Assembly: GCF_024170405.1 (NCBI RefSeq)
Contig: NZ_JALJYC010000013.1
Span: forward strand, 1-64,000
DNA: 64,000 nt
Reading direction: 5' to 3'
DNA from: Neisseria perflava
Lineage (GTDB): Bacteria > Pseudomonadota > Gammaproteobacteria > Burkholderiales > Neisseriaceae
Numbering within the stretch: position 1 is the stretch's first letter; the number at the start of each line of letters is the position of its first letter. Positions 43,214-51,553 of this stretch are shown here, in pieces. The notes under the pieces are model-generated. The model did no database searches. It saw only the letters and a program-made list of their open reading frames with translations, and was not told the DNA's origin. The position numbers and the translations under genes were made by a program.

Positions 43214-44680
43214 ATGAGCCTCAATACCGAACAACAACCGGCCGAAGACCGCCGCGCCGATGATGAAGAACACGGCGGCATCGAGCGCGCCAGCGCCGAT
43301 TTCGACCGCATCCACGCCCTCTGCGAAATTCTCGAACCCGCTTTCCCGCAAATCGAACAAGGCGTTCCGATTGAAGACGAAAGCCTGCACGTCAAATTTA
43401 CCGAACTTTCCGCCCTTTTAGCCGAACTCCACCCTGCCGACGTTGCCGCCGTATTGGAATCGCTGCCGCCGCGCGAGCGCCAGATTGTCTGGCTCTTGGT
43501 CGCACCGGAAGACGACGGCGAAGTATTGCTGGAAGTGTCCGACTCCGTGCGCGAAACGCTCATCGAGTCGATGGACAAAGACGAGCTGTTGGCCGCCGTG
43601 GATGATTTGGATGCCGACGAGCTGGCCGACCTCGCCGACGATTTGCCGCACCAAGTGGTGTACGAAGCCCTGCAAACGCGCGACGCCGAAGAGCGCGCCC
43701 AAGTGCAGGCGGCGATGTCGTATGAAGACAACCAAGTCGGTGCGATTATGGACTTCGAGCTGGTCAACATCCGCGCCGACGTGACCTGCGAAGTGGTGCT
43801 GCGCTACCTGCGCCGCTTCGACCACCTGCCCGACCATACCGACAAAATTTTCGTGGTGGATGAAAACGATATTTTAAAAGGCGTGTTGCCCATCCGCCGC
43901 CTGTTGGTGTCCGACCCCGACGAATCGGTGGAAAACGTCATGTCCACCGAAGTCGTGCGCTTCCGCCCCGAAGATGATGTAGAAGACGCAGCGCAGGCGT
44001 TCGAGCGTTACGACTTGGTGACCGCGCCCGTGATTGACGGCAACAAAAAGCTCATCGGCCGTATTACCATCGACGAAATCGTGGACGTGATCCGCGAAGA
44101 ATCCGAAGCCGACATGTTGAACATGGCCGGTTTGCAGGAAGAAGAAGACCTGTTTGCGCCGATTTGGGATTCGGTGAAAAACCGCTGGATGTGGCTCGCC
44201 ATCAACCTCTGCACCGCCTTTGTCGCCAGCCGTGTCATCGGCGCGTTTGAAGGCAGCATTGAAAAAATCGTCGCGCTGGCCGCGCTCATGCCGATTGTGG
44301 CCGGTATCGGCGGCAACTCCGGCAACCAAACCATCACCATGATTGTCCGCGCCATGGCCTCCAGCCAGATTACCAACGCGCAGGCGTGGCGGCTATTGAA
44401 AAAAGAAGTCGGCGTGGCGCTGGTCAACGGCCTATTGTGGGGCAGCGTCATGGGCTTTGCCGCCTGGCTGCTCTACGGCAGCATCGGTATCGGCCTGGTG
44501 ATGGTCGCCGCCATGACCCTCAACCTCCTGCTCGCCGCCGTCATGGGCGTGGCGATTCCGACGCTGATGGAAAAAGCCGGCCGCGATCCGGCGCTGGGCA
44601 GCTCGGTATTGATTACCGCCGTCACCGACTCGGGCGGATTTTTGATTTTCTTAGGGCTGGCAACGTTGTTTTTGCTGTAA
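43214..44680 (+). CDS. mgtE: Magnesium transporter MgtE
   Basis: MgtE is a gated magnesium channel. The 488-residue protein has the cytoplasmic N domain with acidic repeats (SMDKDELLAAVDDLDADELADLADDLP). A CBS pair follows (MDFELVNIRADVTCEVVLRYL to ITIDEIVDVIREE). Five C-terminal membrane helices contain PIVAGIGGNSGNQTITMIVRAMA, the pore signature. It is a single gene with a possibly structured leader. Confidence 0.96.
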   Translation: MSLNTEQQPAEDRRADDEEHGGIERASADFDRIHALCEILEPAFPQIEQGVPIEDESLHVKFTELSALLAELHPADVAAVLESLPPRERQIVWLLVAPEDDGEVLLEVSDSVRETLIESMDKDELLAAVDDLDADELADLADDLPHQVVYEALQTRDAEERAQVQAAMSYEDNQVGAIMDFELVNIRADVTCEVVLRYLRRFDHLPDHTDKIFVVDENDILKGVLPIRRLLVSDPDESVENVMSTEVVRFRPEDDVEDAAQAFERYDLVTAPVIDGNKKLIGRITIDEIVDVIREESEADMLNMAGLQEEEDLFAPIWDSVKNRWMWLAINLCTAFVASRVIGAFEGSIEKIVALAALMPIVAGIGGNSGNQTITMIVRAMASSQITNAQAWRLLKKEVGVALVNGLLWGSVMGFAAWLLYGSIGIGLVMVAAMTLNLLLAAVMGVAIPTLMEKAGRDPALGSSVLITAVTDSGGFLIFLGLATLFLL

Positions 44681-44698
44681 ATTCAATATTGAAAATAA

Positions 44699-44737
44699 AA
44701 GGCCGTCTGAAACCCCAATCGGGTTTCAGACGGCCTT
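44699..44737. terminator. DUS inverted-pair terminator, bidirectional
   Basis: AAGGCCGTCTGAAACCC pairs with GGGTTTCAGACGGCCTT between convergent mgtE and gpmA. Confidence 0.88.
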
Positions 44738-44762
44738 TCGTCATACTGATTTTATCTGTGGT

Positions 44763-45446
44763 TTACAGATAGAATTTTTCCAACACTTTCAAATTGTCAT
44801 CCAATTTGTACACCAGAGGTTTGCCGGTCGGGATTTCCAGCGCCATGATGTCGTCGTCGGAAATGCCTTCGATGTGTTTGGCCAAAGCGCGCAGGGAGTT
44901 GCCGTGTGCGGCTACCAATACGCGTTTGCCGTTCAAAATGGCCGGGGCGATTTGGTCTTCCCAGAACGGCAAGACGCGCTCCAAGGTTACTTTCAGGTTT
45001 TCGCCGTCCGGAATCACATCGTCCGGCAGGTTGGCATAGCGGCGGTCGTTATGCGCGGAAAGTTCATCACTCGGATCGAGCAGCGGCGGCAGGGTGTCGT
45101 AGCTGCGGCGCCAAATGTGCACTTGCTCTTCGCCGTATTTTTCGGCGGTTTGTTTTTTGTCCAAACCTTGCAGTTTACCGTAGTGGCGCTCGTTCAAACG
45201 CCAGGTTTTGATTTGCGGCACCCACAGCTGGTCGGATTCTTCCAATACCAGGTTGCAGGTTTTGATGGCGCGGGTCAAAACGGAAGTAAACGCAATGTCA
45301 AATTCGTAACCGGCGGCTTTGAGCTTGCGGCCGGCTTCTTGCGCTTCGGCAATGCCTTGCTCGCTCAGTTTCACATCGCGCCAGCCTGTAAACAGGTTTT
45401 TCGCATTCCATTCGCTCAAGCCGTGACGGATAAATACCAATTCCAT
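44763..45446 (-). CDS. gpmA: 2,3-BPG-dependent phosphoglycerate mutase
   Basis: GpmA interconverts 3- and 2-phosphoglycerate. The ATG at 45446, eight bases after GGAG, gives 227 residues, the neisserial length. The catalytic histidine lies in VFIRHGLSEWN (His8) and the second in LVAAHGNSLRALAKH. Other motifs include TSVLTRAIKT and LNERHYGKLQGLDK. Residue 10 is Leu where the family usually has Gln or Glu (RHGQS/RHGES). Confidence 0.95.
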   Translation of the reverse strand: MELVFIRHGLSEWNAKNLFTGWRDVKLSEQGIAEAQEAGRKLKAAGYEFDIAFTSVLTRAIKTCNLVLEESDQLWVPQIKTWRLNERHYGKLQGLDKKQTAEKYGEEQVHIWRRSYDTLPPLLDPSDELSAHNDRRYANLPDDVIPDGENLKVTLERVLPFWEDQIAPAILNGKRVLVAAHGNSLRALAKHIEGISDDDIMALEIPTGKPLVYKLDDNLKVLEKFYL

Positions 45447-45647
45447 GTAATCGCTCCAGTAGGTCAACAGTAAAAATCAGGAAATGTAATTTATAACATA
45501 TTTTTCAGACGGCCGCGCATTTATGCGCATACTTTTTGACATTATCCCGTATCTTCGGCGGCGGCAAAGGCCGTCTGAAGCCCGTTATACGGCGGCGCAG
45601 CATTTCGTTATATAATTACAGAATCTTTTTTCCGGCGCAAAAACACC

Positions 45648-46280
45648 ATGCAAAACCCCATTATCATCGGCGTGGCCGGCGGCTCCGGCTCGGGTAAAAC
45701 CACCATTGCCCGCGCTCTGTACCAATCGTTCCGCGACCATCCGATTACCATCATCGAGCAGGATTATTATTACAAAGACCAAACCCACCGCAGTTTTGCC
45801 GAACGCTGCACGCAAAACTACGATCATCCGTTTGCCTTTGACAACGACCTGCTCTATCAGCAGCTCACGCAGCTGCGCAACCACGAGGCCGTCGAGCTGC
45901 CGCAATACGATTATGTGCAGCATACCCGTTCGGCACACACCAAGCACCAGCCGCCGGTGGACGTGATTATTTTGGAAGGCATTTTGGCGCTGTATGACGA
46001 GCAGGTGCACAGTCTGATGGACATCAAGCTGTTTGTCGATACCGACGCCGACCTGCGCTTTATCCGCCGCATGAGCCGCGACGTAGCCGAACGCGGGCGC
46101 ACGGTGCAATCCATCACCGAGCAATACTGCGGCCAAGTGCGCCCCATGCACAACCAGTTTGTCGAGCCGACCAAGCGTTACGCCGACATCATCATCCCCT
46201 GCAACGAGGAAAACCCGGTGGCGGTGGATATTTTAGTAGCGAAAGTGCGCGATGTCTTGGGCAAGCGTTTGGACGGCTAA
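45648..46280 (+). CDS. udk: Uridine kinase
   Basis: Udk phosphorylates uridine and cytidine in pyrimidine salvage. The 210-residue protein has the P-loop GGSGSGKTTIA (residues 11-21). The pyrimidine-site stretch EQDYYYKDQTHRSF is followed by the lid region RRMSRDVAERGRTV. The stop codon TAA shares its last base with the start of the repeat element at 46280. Confidence 0.95.
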   Translation: MQNPIIIGVAGGSGSGKTTIARALYQSFRDHPITIIEQDYYYKDQTHRSFAERCTQNYDHPFAFDNDLLYQQLTQLRNHEAVELPQYDYVQHTRSAHTKHQPPVDVIILEGILALYDEQVHSLMDIKLFVDTDADLRFIRRMSRDVAERGRTVQSITEQYCGQVRPMHNQFVEPTKRYADIIIPCNEENPVAVDILVAKVRDVLGKRLDG

Positions 46281-46443
46281 GAACCTGTATTCATAAGATT
46301 GATAGATGGATTTTTGTTGGATAATCATACGAATACAAGGCGGATTTTTGCGCCAATAGTGGGCTATTGGCGTAAAAGTCCAACGCAGTAGGCGTGTGAT
46401 TAGGCAATAAAAAGCCGCTATCAAGATTGTGAATACAGGTTCT
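46280..46443. mobile_element. MITE-like element, copy 1 (164 bp)
   Basis: The element is bounded by perfect 14-bp terminal inverted repeats (AGAACCTGTATTCA and its complement). It shares long blocks with 57410-57571. The centre holds a perfect hairpin CGCCAATAG-TGGG-CTATTGGCG (46351-46372) that is absent from copy 2. There is no transposase. No clear target duplication is visible. I do not recognise it as a Correia element. Confidence 0.7.
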
Positions 46444-46463
46444 AAATTCTGACCCAGCGCAAA

Positions 46464-46492
46464 AGGCCGTCTGAAAACTGTTCAGACGGCCG
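46464..46492 (+). terminator. DUS inverted-pair terminator
   Basis: AAGGCCGTCTGAA pairs with TTCAGACGGCC, after udk and the MITE-like element. Confidence 0.65.
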
Positions 46493-46537
46493 GTATCGGG
46501 TTTATACTTGACCATCCCCAACATAAGGAGCTTCATC

Positions 46538-46846
46538 ATGGACAAATCCAGCAACGTATTTGAAACCGAAGAAAACGGCGTCGGCAAATGCCCCGACTGC
46601 ACCGTCGAAGTCGGCACCGTGTTTGACGGCGAAGACTGCACCGTCGATATCCTGCAATCCTACGAGACCGAGCAGCTAGCCAAAGAAGCCGAAGTGCTCT
46701 ACACCGCGAAAGCCCGCGAAGTGGAAAGCGAACCCTGCCAAATCAAGAGCAGCATTACACCTGTGGACAGCGCATTCCAACTGAAAATGGAACTGGTGTT
46801 CAGCTGCCAATCTGAAAAAGTGATTTTCCAACTGCGCCTGCGTTAA
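46538..46846 (+). CDS. DUF406 (YfcZ/YiiS) family protein
   Basis: The 102-residue soluble protein matches the DUF406/YfcZ layout. It has an N-terminal CPDCTVEVGTVFDGED region and KMELVFSCQSEKVIFQLRLR at the C terminus. The start at 46538 has AAGGAG nine bases upstream and is preferred to the ATG ten codons earlier. Conserved cysteines might bind a metal, but the function is unknown. Confidence 0.8.
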   Translation: MDKSSNVFETEENGVGKCPDCTVEVGTVFDGEDCTVDILQSYETEQLAKEAEVLYTAKAREVESEPCQIKSSITPVDSAFQLKMELVFSCQSEKVIFQLRLR

Positions 46847-46866
46847 GCCCTGCGCGGATTGGCTGA

Positions 46867-46910
46867 AAAGGCCGTCTGAAAATGTATGCCGCATTTTCAG
46901 ACGGCCTTTT
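46867..46910 (+). terminator. DUS inverted-pair terminator
   Basis: AAAAGGCCGTCTGAAAATG-type arms pair with CATTTTCAGACGGCCTTTT, 20 bases after the DUF406 gene. Confidence 0.9.
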
Positions 46911-46960
46911 CTGATTTATCAGCAGTGACCAAAAAGCATCCACTCATCTCCCTAGCTAAG

Positions 46961-47023
46961 AAACGTCATTTTGCGTATAGGTGGCTGATGTTGGTATGCA
47001 CTTCAAAATTTTTTAGCCGTATC
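46961..47023. repeat. Second copy of the 343-452 repeat, without hairpin
   Basis: This stretch aligns with 343-360 plus 417-452 but lacks the 24-bp hairpin. The rest of the gap 46847-47161 contains only terminators. Confidence 0.6.
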
Positions 47024-47026
47024 TGC

Positions 47027-47054
47027 AAAAAAAGGCCGTCTTTTTCAGACGACC
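47027..47054 (-). terminator. Terminator of garD with degenerate uptake sequence
   Basis: On the minus strand GGTCGTCT-gaaaa-AGACGGCC forms a stem followed by seven T residues. One arm is a mucosa-dialect-like uptake sequence. Confidence 0.7.
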
Positions 47055-47161
47055 CAACTCGATGAAATGTCACACGGACACGGGATGATTCCTAAATCAG
47101 GAAACAATAACACACACATTCAAAACCTATCCGGCACGCTATTGCACCATGCTGTCTAAAA

Positions 47162-48718
47162 TCAAGTCACCGGCGCCGGGTTGAACACCGACAGCGCATT
47201 GTGCAGCCCCCATTGGTCTGACCAAGTGGTTTTCCGGCCGCTGGCGACATCTAAAATATAGCGGAAAATTTCCCAACCGATGTCTTCGATGGTGGCTTCA
47301 CCGGTGGCAATCCGGCCGGCGTCGATGTCCATCAGGTCAAACCAGCGCTGCGCCAAATCGGTGCGCGTGGCGACTTTAATTACCGGCAGCGCGGCCAAGC
47401 CGTAAGGCGTACCGCGTCCGGTGGTAAATACCTGCACGGTAATGCCGGAAGCCAGCTGCTGTGTGCCGCAGACGAAATCGCTGGCGGGCGTGGCAGCGAA
47501 AATCAGGCCTTTTTTGGTCGGGCGCTGACCCGGCGACAATACTTCCGCAATCGCCGACTGGCCGGATTTGGCAATCGAGCCGAGGGCTTTTTCCACCACA
47601 TTGGCTAAGCCGCCTTTTTTGTTCCCCGGAGAGGGGTTGGCGCTGCGGTCGGTTTTGCCCATATCCAGATAATCGTCGTACCACTTCATTTCTTCCAGCA
47701 GGCGTTTACCCACTTGCTCGTCCGCCGCACGCGGGGTCAGCAGATGAATCGCGTCGCGCACTTCGGTCACTTCCGAGAACATCACGGTCGCGCCGCAGCG
47801 CACCAGCAAATCGGAAGCGAAGCCCACCGCAGGATTGGCGGTCACGCCGGAAAAAGCGTCGCTGCCGCCGCACTGCATGCCCACCACCAAATCCGAAGCG
47901 GGGCAGGTTTCGCGTTGGCGCGCATTCAATTTCGCCAAATGTTTGTCGGCGGTTTCCAAAATCGCTTTGACCATTTCTTGGAAGCCGACATATTGCTCGT
48001 CTTGCAAACTGTTGACCGTCGCGTTTTCCGCTTTAATCGGAATAGTGTCGGACGTACCGTCCAGCAGGCGCGTCGGTTGCAGTTTTTCGCAACCCAAACC
48101 GACCACCATAATCTCGCCGCCGAAATTCGGATTCAGTGCGATATTGTGGATGGTGCGAATCGGCACTACCGCCGCCGGCGCATTAATCGCCACGCCGCAG
48201 CCGTATAAATGGTTGAGACCGACCACGCCGTCCACATTCGGGTATTTCGGCAGCAAATCGCGCTCAATCAGTCTCACCACATAATCGACCACGCCCGCCA
48301 CACAATGCACGCTGGTGGTAATACCCAGCAGGTTTTTCGTGCCGACGCTGCCGTCTTTATTGCGGTAGCCTTCAAAGGTAAAGCCTTCCAGCGGTTCCAA
48401 TTTAGGCGCGGGGCGGGTCGCCAGCGGCAGCGTGTCCAAGGGCGGCGCTTTGGGCAGCACCACTTTGGATTCGTCTATCCACGAGCCTTGCGGCAAATCC
48501 TGCGCCGCATAGCCGATGACCTCGCCGTAGCGCAGAATTTCCTGTCCTTGGGCAATATCGGCCAGCGCCACTTTATGTCCTTGCGGCACATCTTCAATCA
48601 GCGTCAGGCCGTCTGAAAACGCCGTGCCTTTGGGCAGGCCGCCGCTGTTGACGATAATGGCGACATTGTCGGTCGGATGAACCTTGATAAATAACGGTTT
48701 GAGATTAGAAGCAGTCAT
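47162..48718 (-). CDS. garD: Galactarate dehydratase
   Basis: GarD dehydrates galactarate to 5-keto-4-deoxyglucarate. The 518-residue protein is close to the enterobacterial enzyme throughout, for example HDTDNVAIIV-type KVHPTDNVAIIVNSGGL, GTKNLLGITTSVHCVAGVVD, GVVGLNHLYGCGVAINAP, CPASDLVVGMQCGGSDAFSG and the terminal WGLHNALSVFNPAPVT. The N-terminal SAF-like domain precedes the catalytic part. No aldolase, transporter or regulator of the pathway is adjacent. Two copies of a TTGCGCA...CAAGCGC sequence lie upstream. Confidence 0.95.
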   Translation of the reverse strand: MTASNLKPLFIKVHPTDNVAIIVNSGGLPKGTAFSDGLTLIEDVPQGHKVALADIAQGQEILRYGEVIGYAAQDLPQGSWIDESKVVLPKAPPLDTLPLATRPAPKLEPLEGFTFEGYRNKDGSVGTKNLLGITTSVHCVAGVVDYVVRLIERDLLPKYPNVDGVVGLNHLYGCGVAINAPAAVVPIRTIHNIALNPNFGGEIMVVGLGCEKLQPTRLLDGTSDTIPIKAENATVNSLQDEQYVGFQEMVKAILETADKHLAKLNARQRETCPASDLVVGMQCGGSDAFSGVTANPAVGFASDLLVRCGATVMFSEVTEVRDAIHLLTPRAADEQVGKRLLEEMKWYDDYLDMGKTDRSANPSPGNKKGGLANVVEKALGSIAKSGQSAIAEVLSPGQRPTKKGLIFAATPASDFVCGTQQLASGITVQVFTTGRGTPYGLAALPVIKVATRTDLAQRWFDLMDIDAGRIATGEATIEDIGWEIFRYILDVASGRKTTWSDQWGLHNALSVFNPAPVT

Positions 48719-48774
48719 GGCAGTGTTCCGTTATGTTTTTATAAAGTTGGCTTATCTTAGTCGGCAAAACGCCT

Positions 48775-48835
48775 TTGCGCATTATGCAAGCGCACAGGAT
48801 TTTCAGCCCGATTGCGCAATATTATGGGCAAGCGC
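48775..48835. promoter_or_regulatory. Duplicated operator-like motif upstream of garD
   Basis: TTGCGCA-TTATG-CAAGCGC at 48775-48793 and TTGCGCAATATTATGGGCAAGCGC-type sequence at 48812-48835 share both ends. The second overlaps a perfect ATTGCGCAAT palindrome (48811-48820). They lie 57-117 bases before the garD start. The regulator is unknown. The remaining gap to 49173 has an uptake sequence and the Fur-like site below. Confidence 0.4.
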
Positions 48836-49063
48836 CAAAATTTCATGTTTCCTTTAATGATTGGCATAAAGTGTTGCATATCCGCCACCCTGTTGATACT
48901 GAGCAACACATTGCTGTATCAGGTAAATTAATCTGCCTTTTGCTGCTTTATTCATTATTATTCAAACACATTTATCTTCCCACCTTGCAGGCCGTCTGAA
49001 AATAAACGATACCGGCTGCATATCAATAAAAATAAGCATTTGCCGTTTTGAAATATTGATGTT

Positions 49064-49084
49064 GAATATTATCTATTATCATTT
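49064..49084 (+). promoter_or_regulatory. Candidate Fur box
   Basis: The minus strand reads AAATGATAATAGATAATATTC, with GATAAT repeated at 7-base spacing, as in Fur sites. It lies 90 bases upstream of the TonB-dependent receptor. Confidence 0.5.
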
Positions 49085-49173
49085 GTATAATGCCGGAAAT
49101 CACGGTTTGTTTGATTATGTAAAGCCGTCTGAAACACCCAAAACAACACCAACACGAATCAAAACAAGGAAAG

Positions 49174-51390
49174 ATGATGAAATTCAATAAATTGTTTCTT
49201 GCCGTTGCCGCCATCGGCAGCAGCCTGCCAGCCGTTGCCGCCGATGCCGAATACAATGCCGATTTGCCCACCGTCCACGTGGTCGGACAAACCACACCGC
49301 CGGCGCGCAGCGTGAGCGAAATCGGTTACGAACAAATCCAAAACGAGCAGCCCAAAGACCTGAAACAGCTGCTGAAAAACGAAGTCGGCGTGAGCGTCAC
49401 CGCTGCTCCCGGTTCGCGCCAAGGCAACGACAGCGTCAACATCCGAGGATTGAGCGGCAACCGCGTCGGCATGGACATCGACGGTATTCCGCTGCCCGAA
49501 GCACAGGAAAGCAAAATCTTCACCTCCACAGGTCTGGCTTTCGGCCGGGGCAACTTTATCGAAACCACCTCTCTGCGCAGCGCCACCATCGAGCGCGGAG
49601 CGGAAGCCGAAGGCTTGGCCGGTTCGGTACAGTTCCGCACGGTTGACCCGCAAGACCTCTTGAAAGGCCGCAAATTCGGTGGCTACATTGAAGGCGGTTA
49701 CCAAAGCGCCGACAAAGGCAAAACCGTCAGCGGCGGCGTGGCAGCCGAAGCCGGAATCTGGCAAGGTATGGTCATGGGCACTTACCGCCTCGGCCACGAA
49801 ACCGAAACACGCGGCGATGTCGGCGGCACGGGCGCAACCCGTACCGAAGCCGATCCGCTGGATTACAACAGCCGCTATTTCCTGACCAAACACCATTTCC
49901 AAATCACGCCGCAACAGCGCGTCACCCTGACCGCCGAGCATTTGAAGCGTAATCAATGGATGGACAACCTGTCTAAATTAACCAGCAGCACTTCCCGAGG
50001 CGTGACCACCACCTACAACGCCGACGATACCAGCGACAAAAACACCCGCAACCGCGTCTCACTGGCGCACCGCTATGAAGGCGAAGGCTGGCTGGAGCAA
50101 GTCAACAGCCAAATCTATTGGCAGGACAGCCGCACCGACAACCGCCGTGTGCGCGATTACACTACCACCCGCTCCGGTGTCTCCAGCAACACTGTGCGCT
50201 TGGATACGGGCAATACCCGCGACACCGTTTGGGGCTTGGACAGCGAAGGCAAAAGCAGCTTCACTACCGGCGCGATCAAACAAGATTGGCGTTACGGCAT
50301 CAAATTCGCGCAGCATGACCTGACCTACGACAATTACAGCACCTCGACCACCGCCGCCATGACCCGCAATCCGTCGGCCGACGCCAAAGTCACTTCTGCC
50401 GCCGCCTATGCCGACGGCACGCTCGACTTCGGCAACTGGCTACTGCAACCCGGCCTGCGCGTGGATTATTACCGTTATAGTCCTGATTTTTCCAGCTATA
50501 CCTCGGTCAATGCGTCGGCAGAAGATGTCAAAAAGCAAGACAAATGGGCAGCCAGTCCGCATATCGGCGTGGTGTGGAAACTCGACCCGCTGCTCCAACC
50601 TTATGCGCAATACGCACGCGGCTTTCGTGCACCGTCGGCGCAGCAGCTTTCCAGCTCTTGGGGTTACAGCGGCACCTATTCGATTATCGGCAACGGTAAT
50701 CTGAAACCGGAATACGCGGATAATTTTGAAATCGGCGCACGCGGTAAAAATGCCGTTTTCGAGTATCAGATTGTCGGCTACAACAACCTGTATAAAAACT
50801 TTATCGACTACAACACCGTTCAGGCGTCGATTCCGATGCTTATTCAATACCATAACTTCGACCGCGCCCGCATTTACGGCGCGGAAGCCAACGCCACTTG
50901 GAAATTCGCCCCGAATTGGAAACTCAACGGCGCCATCGCCTTCTCTCGCGGCTACACCAAAAACAGTCCCGATACCAATTCCGGCGACAACAACGGCGGC
51001 AAGCAGCCGATTAACAGCATCAATCCGCTGAAAATCCAACTGGGTTTGGCTTACGATACCGAGCGCTGGGGCGGCAATGTGTTGCTGACCCGCGTCAACG
51101 GCAAATCCTCCAGCCAAATCAGCGGCAGCAGCTACAACCCGACCCGCCATTACACGCTGGTGGACTTGGGTGCTTATTGGAAACCGACCAAAAACCTGAG
51201 CCTGAGCGCAGGCGCGAACAACCTGTTTAACCAAAAATATTGGAACTGGGCAGACATTTCCTATCTGGCGGTGCGCAGCACCTACTCCGGCGCGTATGAC
51301 TACTTCACCAGCAGCATGAATGCGACCAACGCGGATTACTACACCGCGCCGGGACGCAACTTTACGCTGGGGCTGCGTTATACTTTCTAA
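49174..51390 (+). CDS. TonB-dependent haem/haemoglobin-type receptor
   Basis: The 738-residue outer-membrane receptor has a signal peptide (MMKFNKLFLAVAAIGSSLPAVAA) and a TonB-box-like LPTVHVVGQ. A plug domain follows with LLKNEVGVSVTA and VNIRGLSGNRVGMDIDGIPLPEA. The 22-strand barrel contains YARGFRAPSAQQLSSS and GNGNLKPEYADNFEIGARG and ends in LGLRYTF with a terminal Phe. The overall pattern is that of the haemoglobin/transferrin/lactoferrin receptor subfamily. The ligand cannot be read from sequence; haem or haemoglobin is the best guess. A Fur-like site upstream suggests iron control. Confidence 0.85.
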   Translation: MMKFNKLFLAVAAIGSSLPAVAADAEYNADLPTVHVVGQTTPPARSVSEIGYEQIQNEQPKDLKQLLKNEVGVSVTAAPGSRQGNDSVNIRGLSGNRVGMDIDGIPLPEAQESKIFTSTGLAFGRGNFIETTSLRSATIERGAEAEGLAGSVQFRTVDPQDLLKGRKFGGYIEGGYQSADKGKTVSGGVAAEAGIWQGMVMGTYRLGHETETRGDVGGTGATRTEADPLDYNSRYFLTKHHFQITPQQRVTLTAEHLKRNQWMDNLSKLTSSTSRGVTTTYNADDTSDKNTRNRVSLAHRYEGEGWLEQVNSQIYWQDSRTDNRRVRDYTTTRSGVSSNTVRLDTGNTRDTVWGLDSEGKSSFTTGAIKQDWRYGIKFAQHDLTYDNYSTSTTAAMTRNPSADAKVTSAAAYADGTLDFGNWLLQPGLRVDYYRYSPDFSSYTSVNASAEDVKKQDKWAASPHIGVVWKLDPLLQPYAQYARGFRAPSAQQLSSSWGYSGTYSIIGNGNLKPEYADNFEIGARGKNAVFEYQIVGYNNLYKNFIDYNTVQASIPMLIQYHNFDRARIYGAEANATWKFAPNWKLNGAIAFSRGYTKNSPDTNSGDNNGGKQPINSINPLKIQLGLAYDTERWGGNVLLTRVNGKSSSQISGSSYNPTRHYTLVDLGAYWKPTKNLSLSAGANNLFNQKYWNWADISYLAVRSTYSGAYDYFTSSMNATNADYYTAPGRNFTLGLRYTF

Positions 51391-51420
51391 AGAGTTTCGG
51401 TTTGACATACCGTAATGGCA

Positions 51421-51456
51421 AAGGCCGTCTGAAAACCGCCGTTTTTCAGACGGCCT
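51421..51456 (+). terminator. DUS inverted-pair terminator
   Basis: AAGGCCGTCTGAAAA pairs with TTTTTCAGACGGCCTT, 31 bases after the receptor gene. Confidence 0.88.
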
Positions 51457-51553
51457 TACCCTTCCCATTTTGCTCCACACCCGCAACCCAAGCGCAATCC
51501 CCTATTTTGCTTTACAATAACGGTCTATTTGTCTTTCAAATCTTAGCAATCCG

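Noticed and set aside
46291..46641. Minus-strand frame reading through MITE copy 1 (also 57455-57694 in copy 2)
   Set aside because: The shared peptide comes only from the repeat element; there is no start signal and it is too short for a transposase.
48775..48999. Open frame of 74 codons between garD and the receptor
   Set aside because: It has no ribosome site and no recognisable domain, and it overlaps the operator-like repeats.
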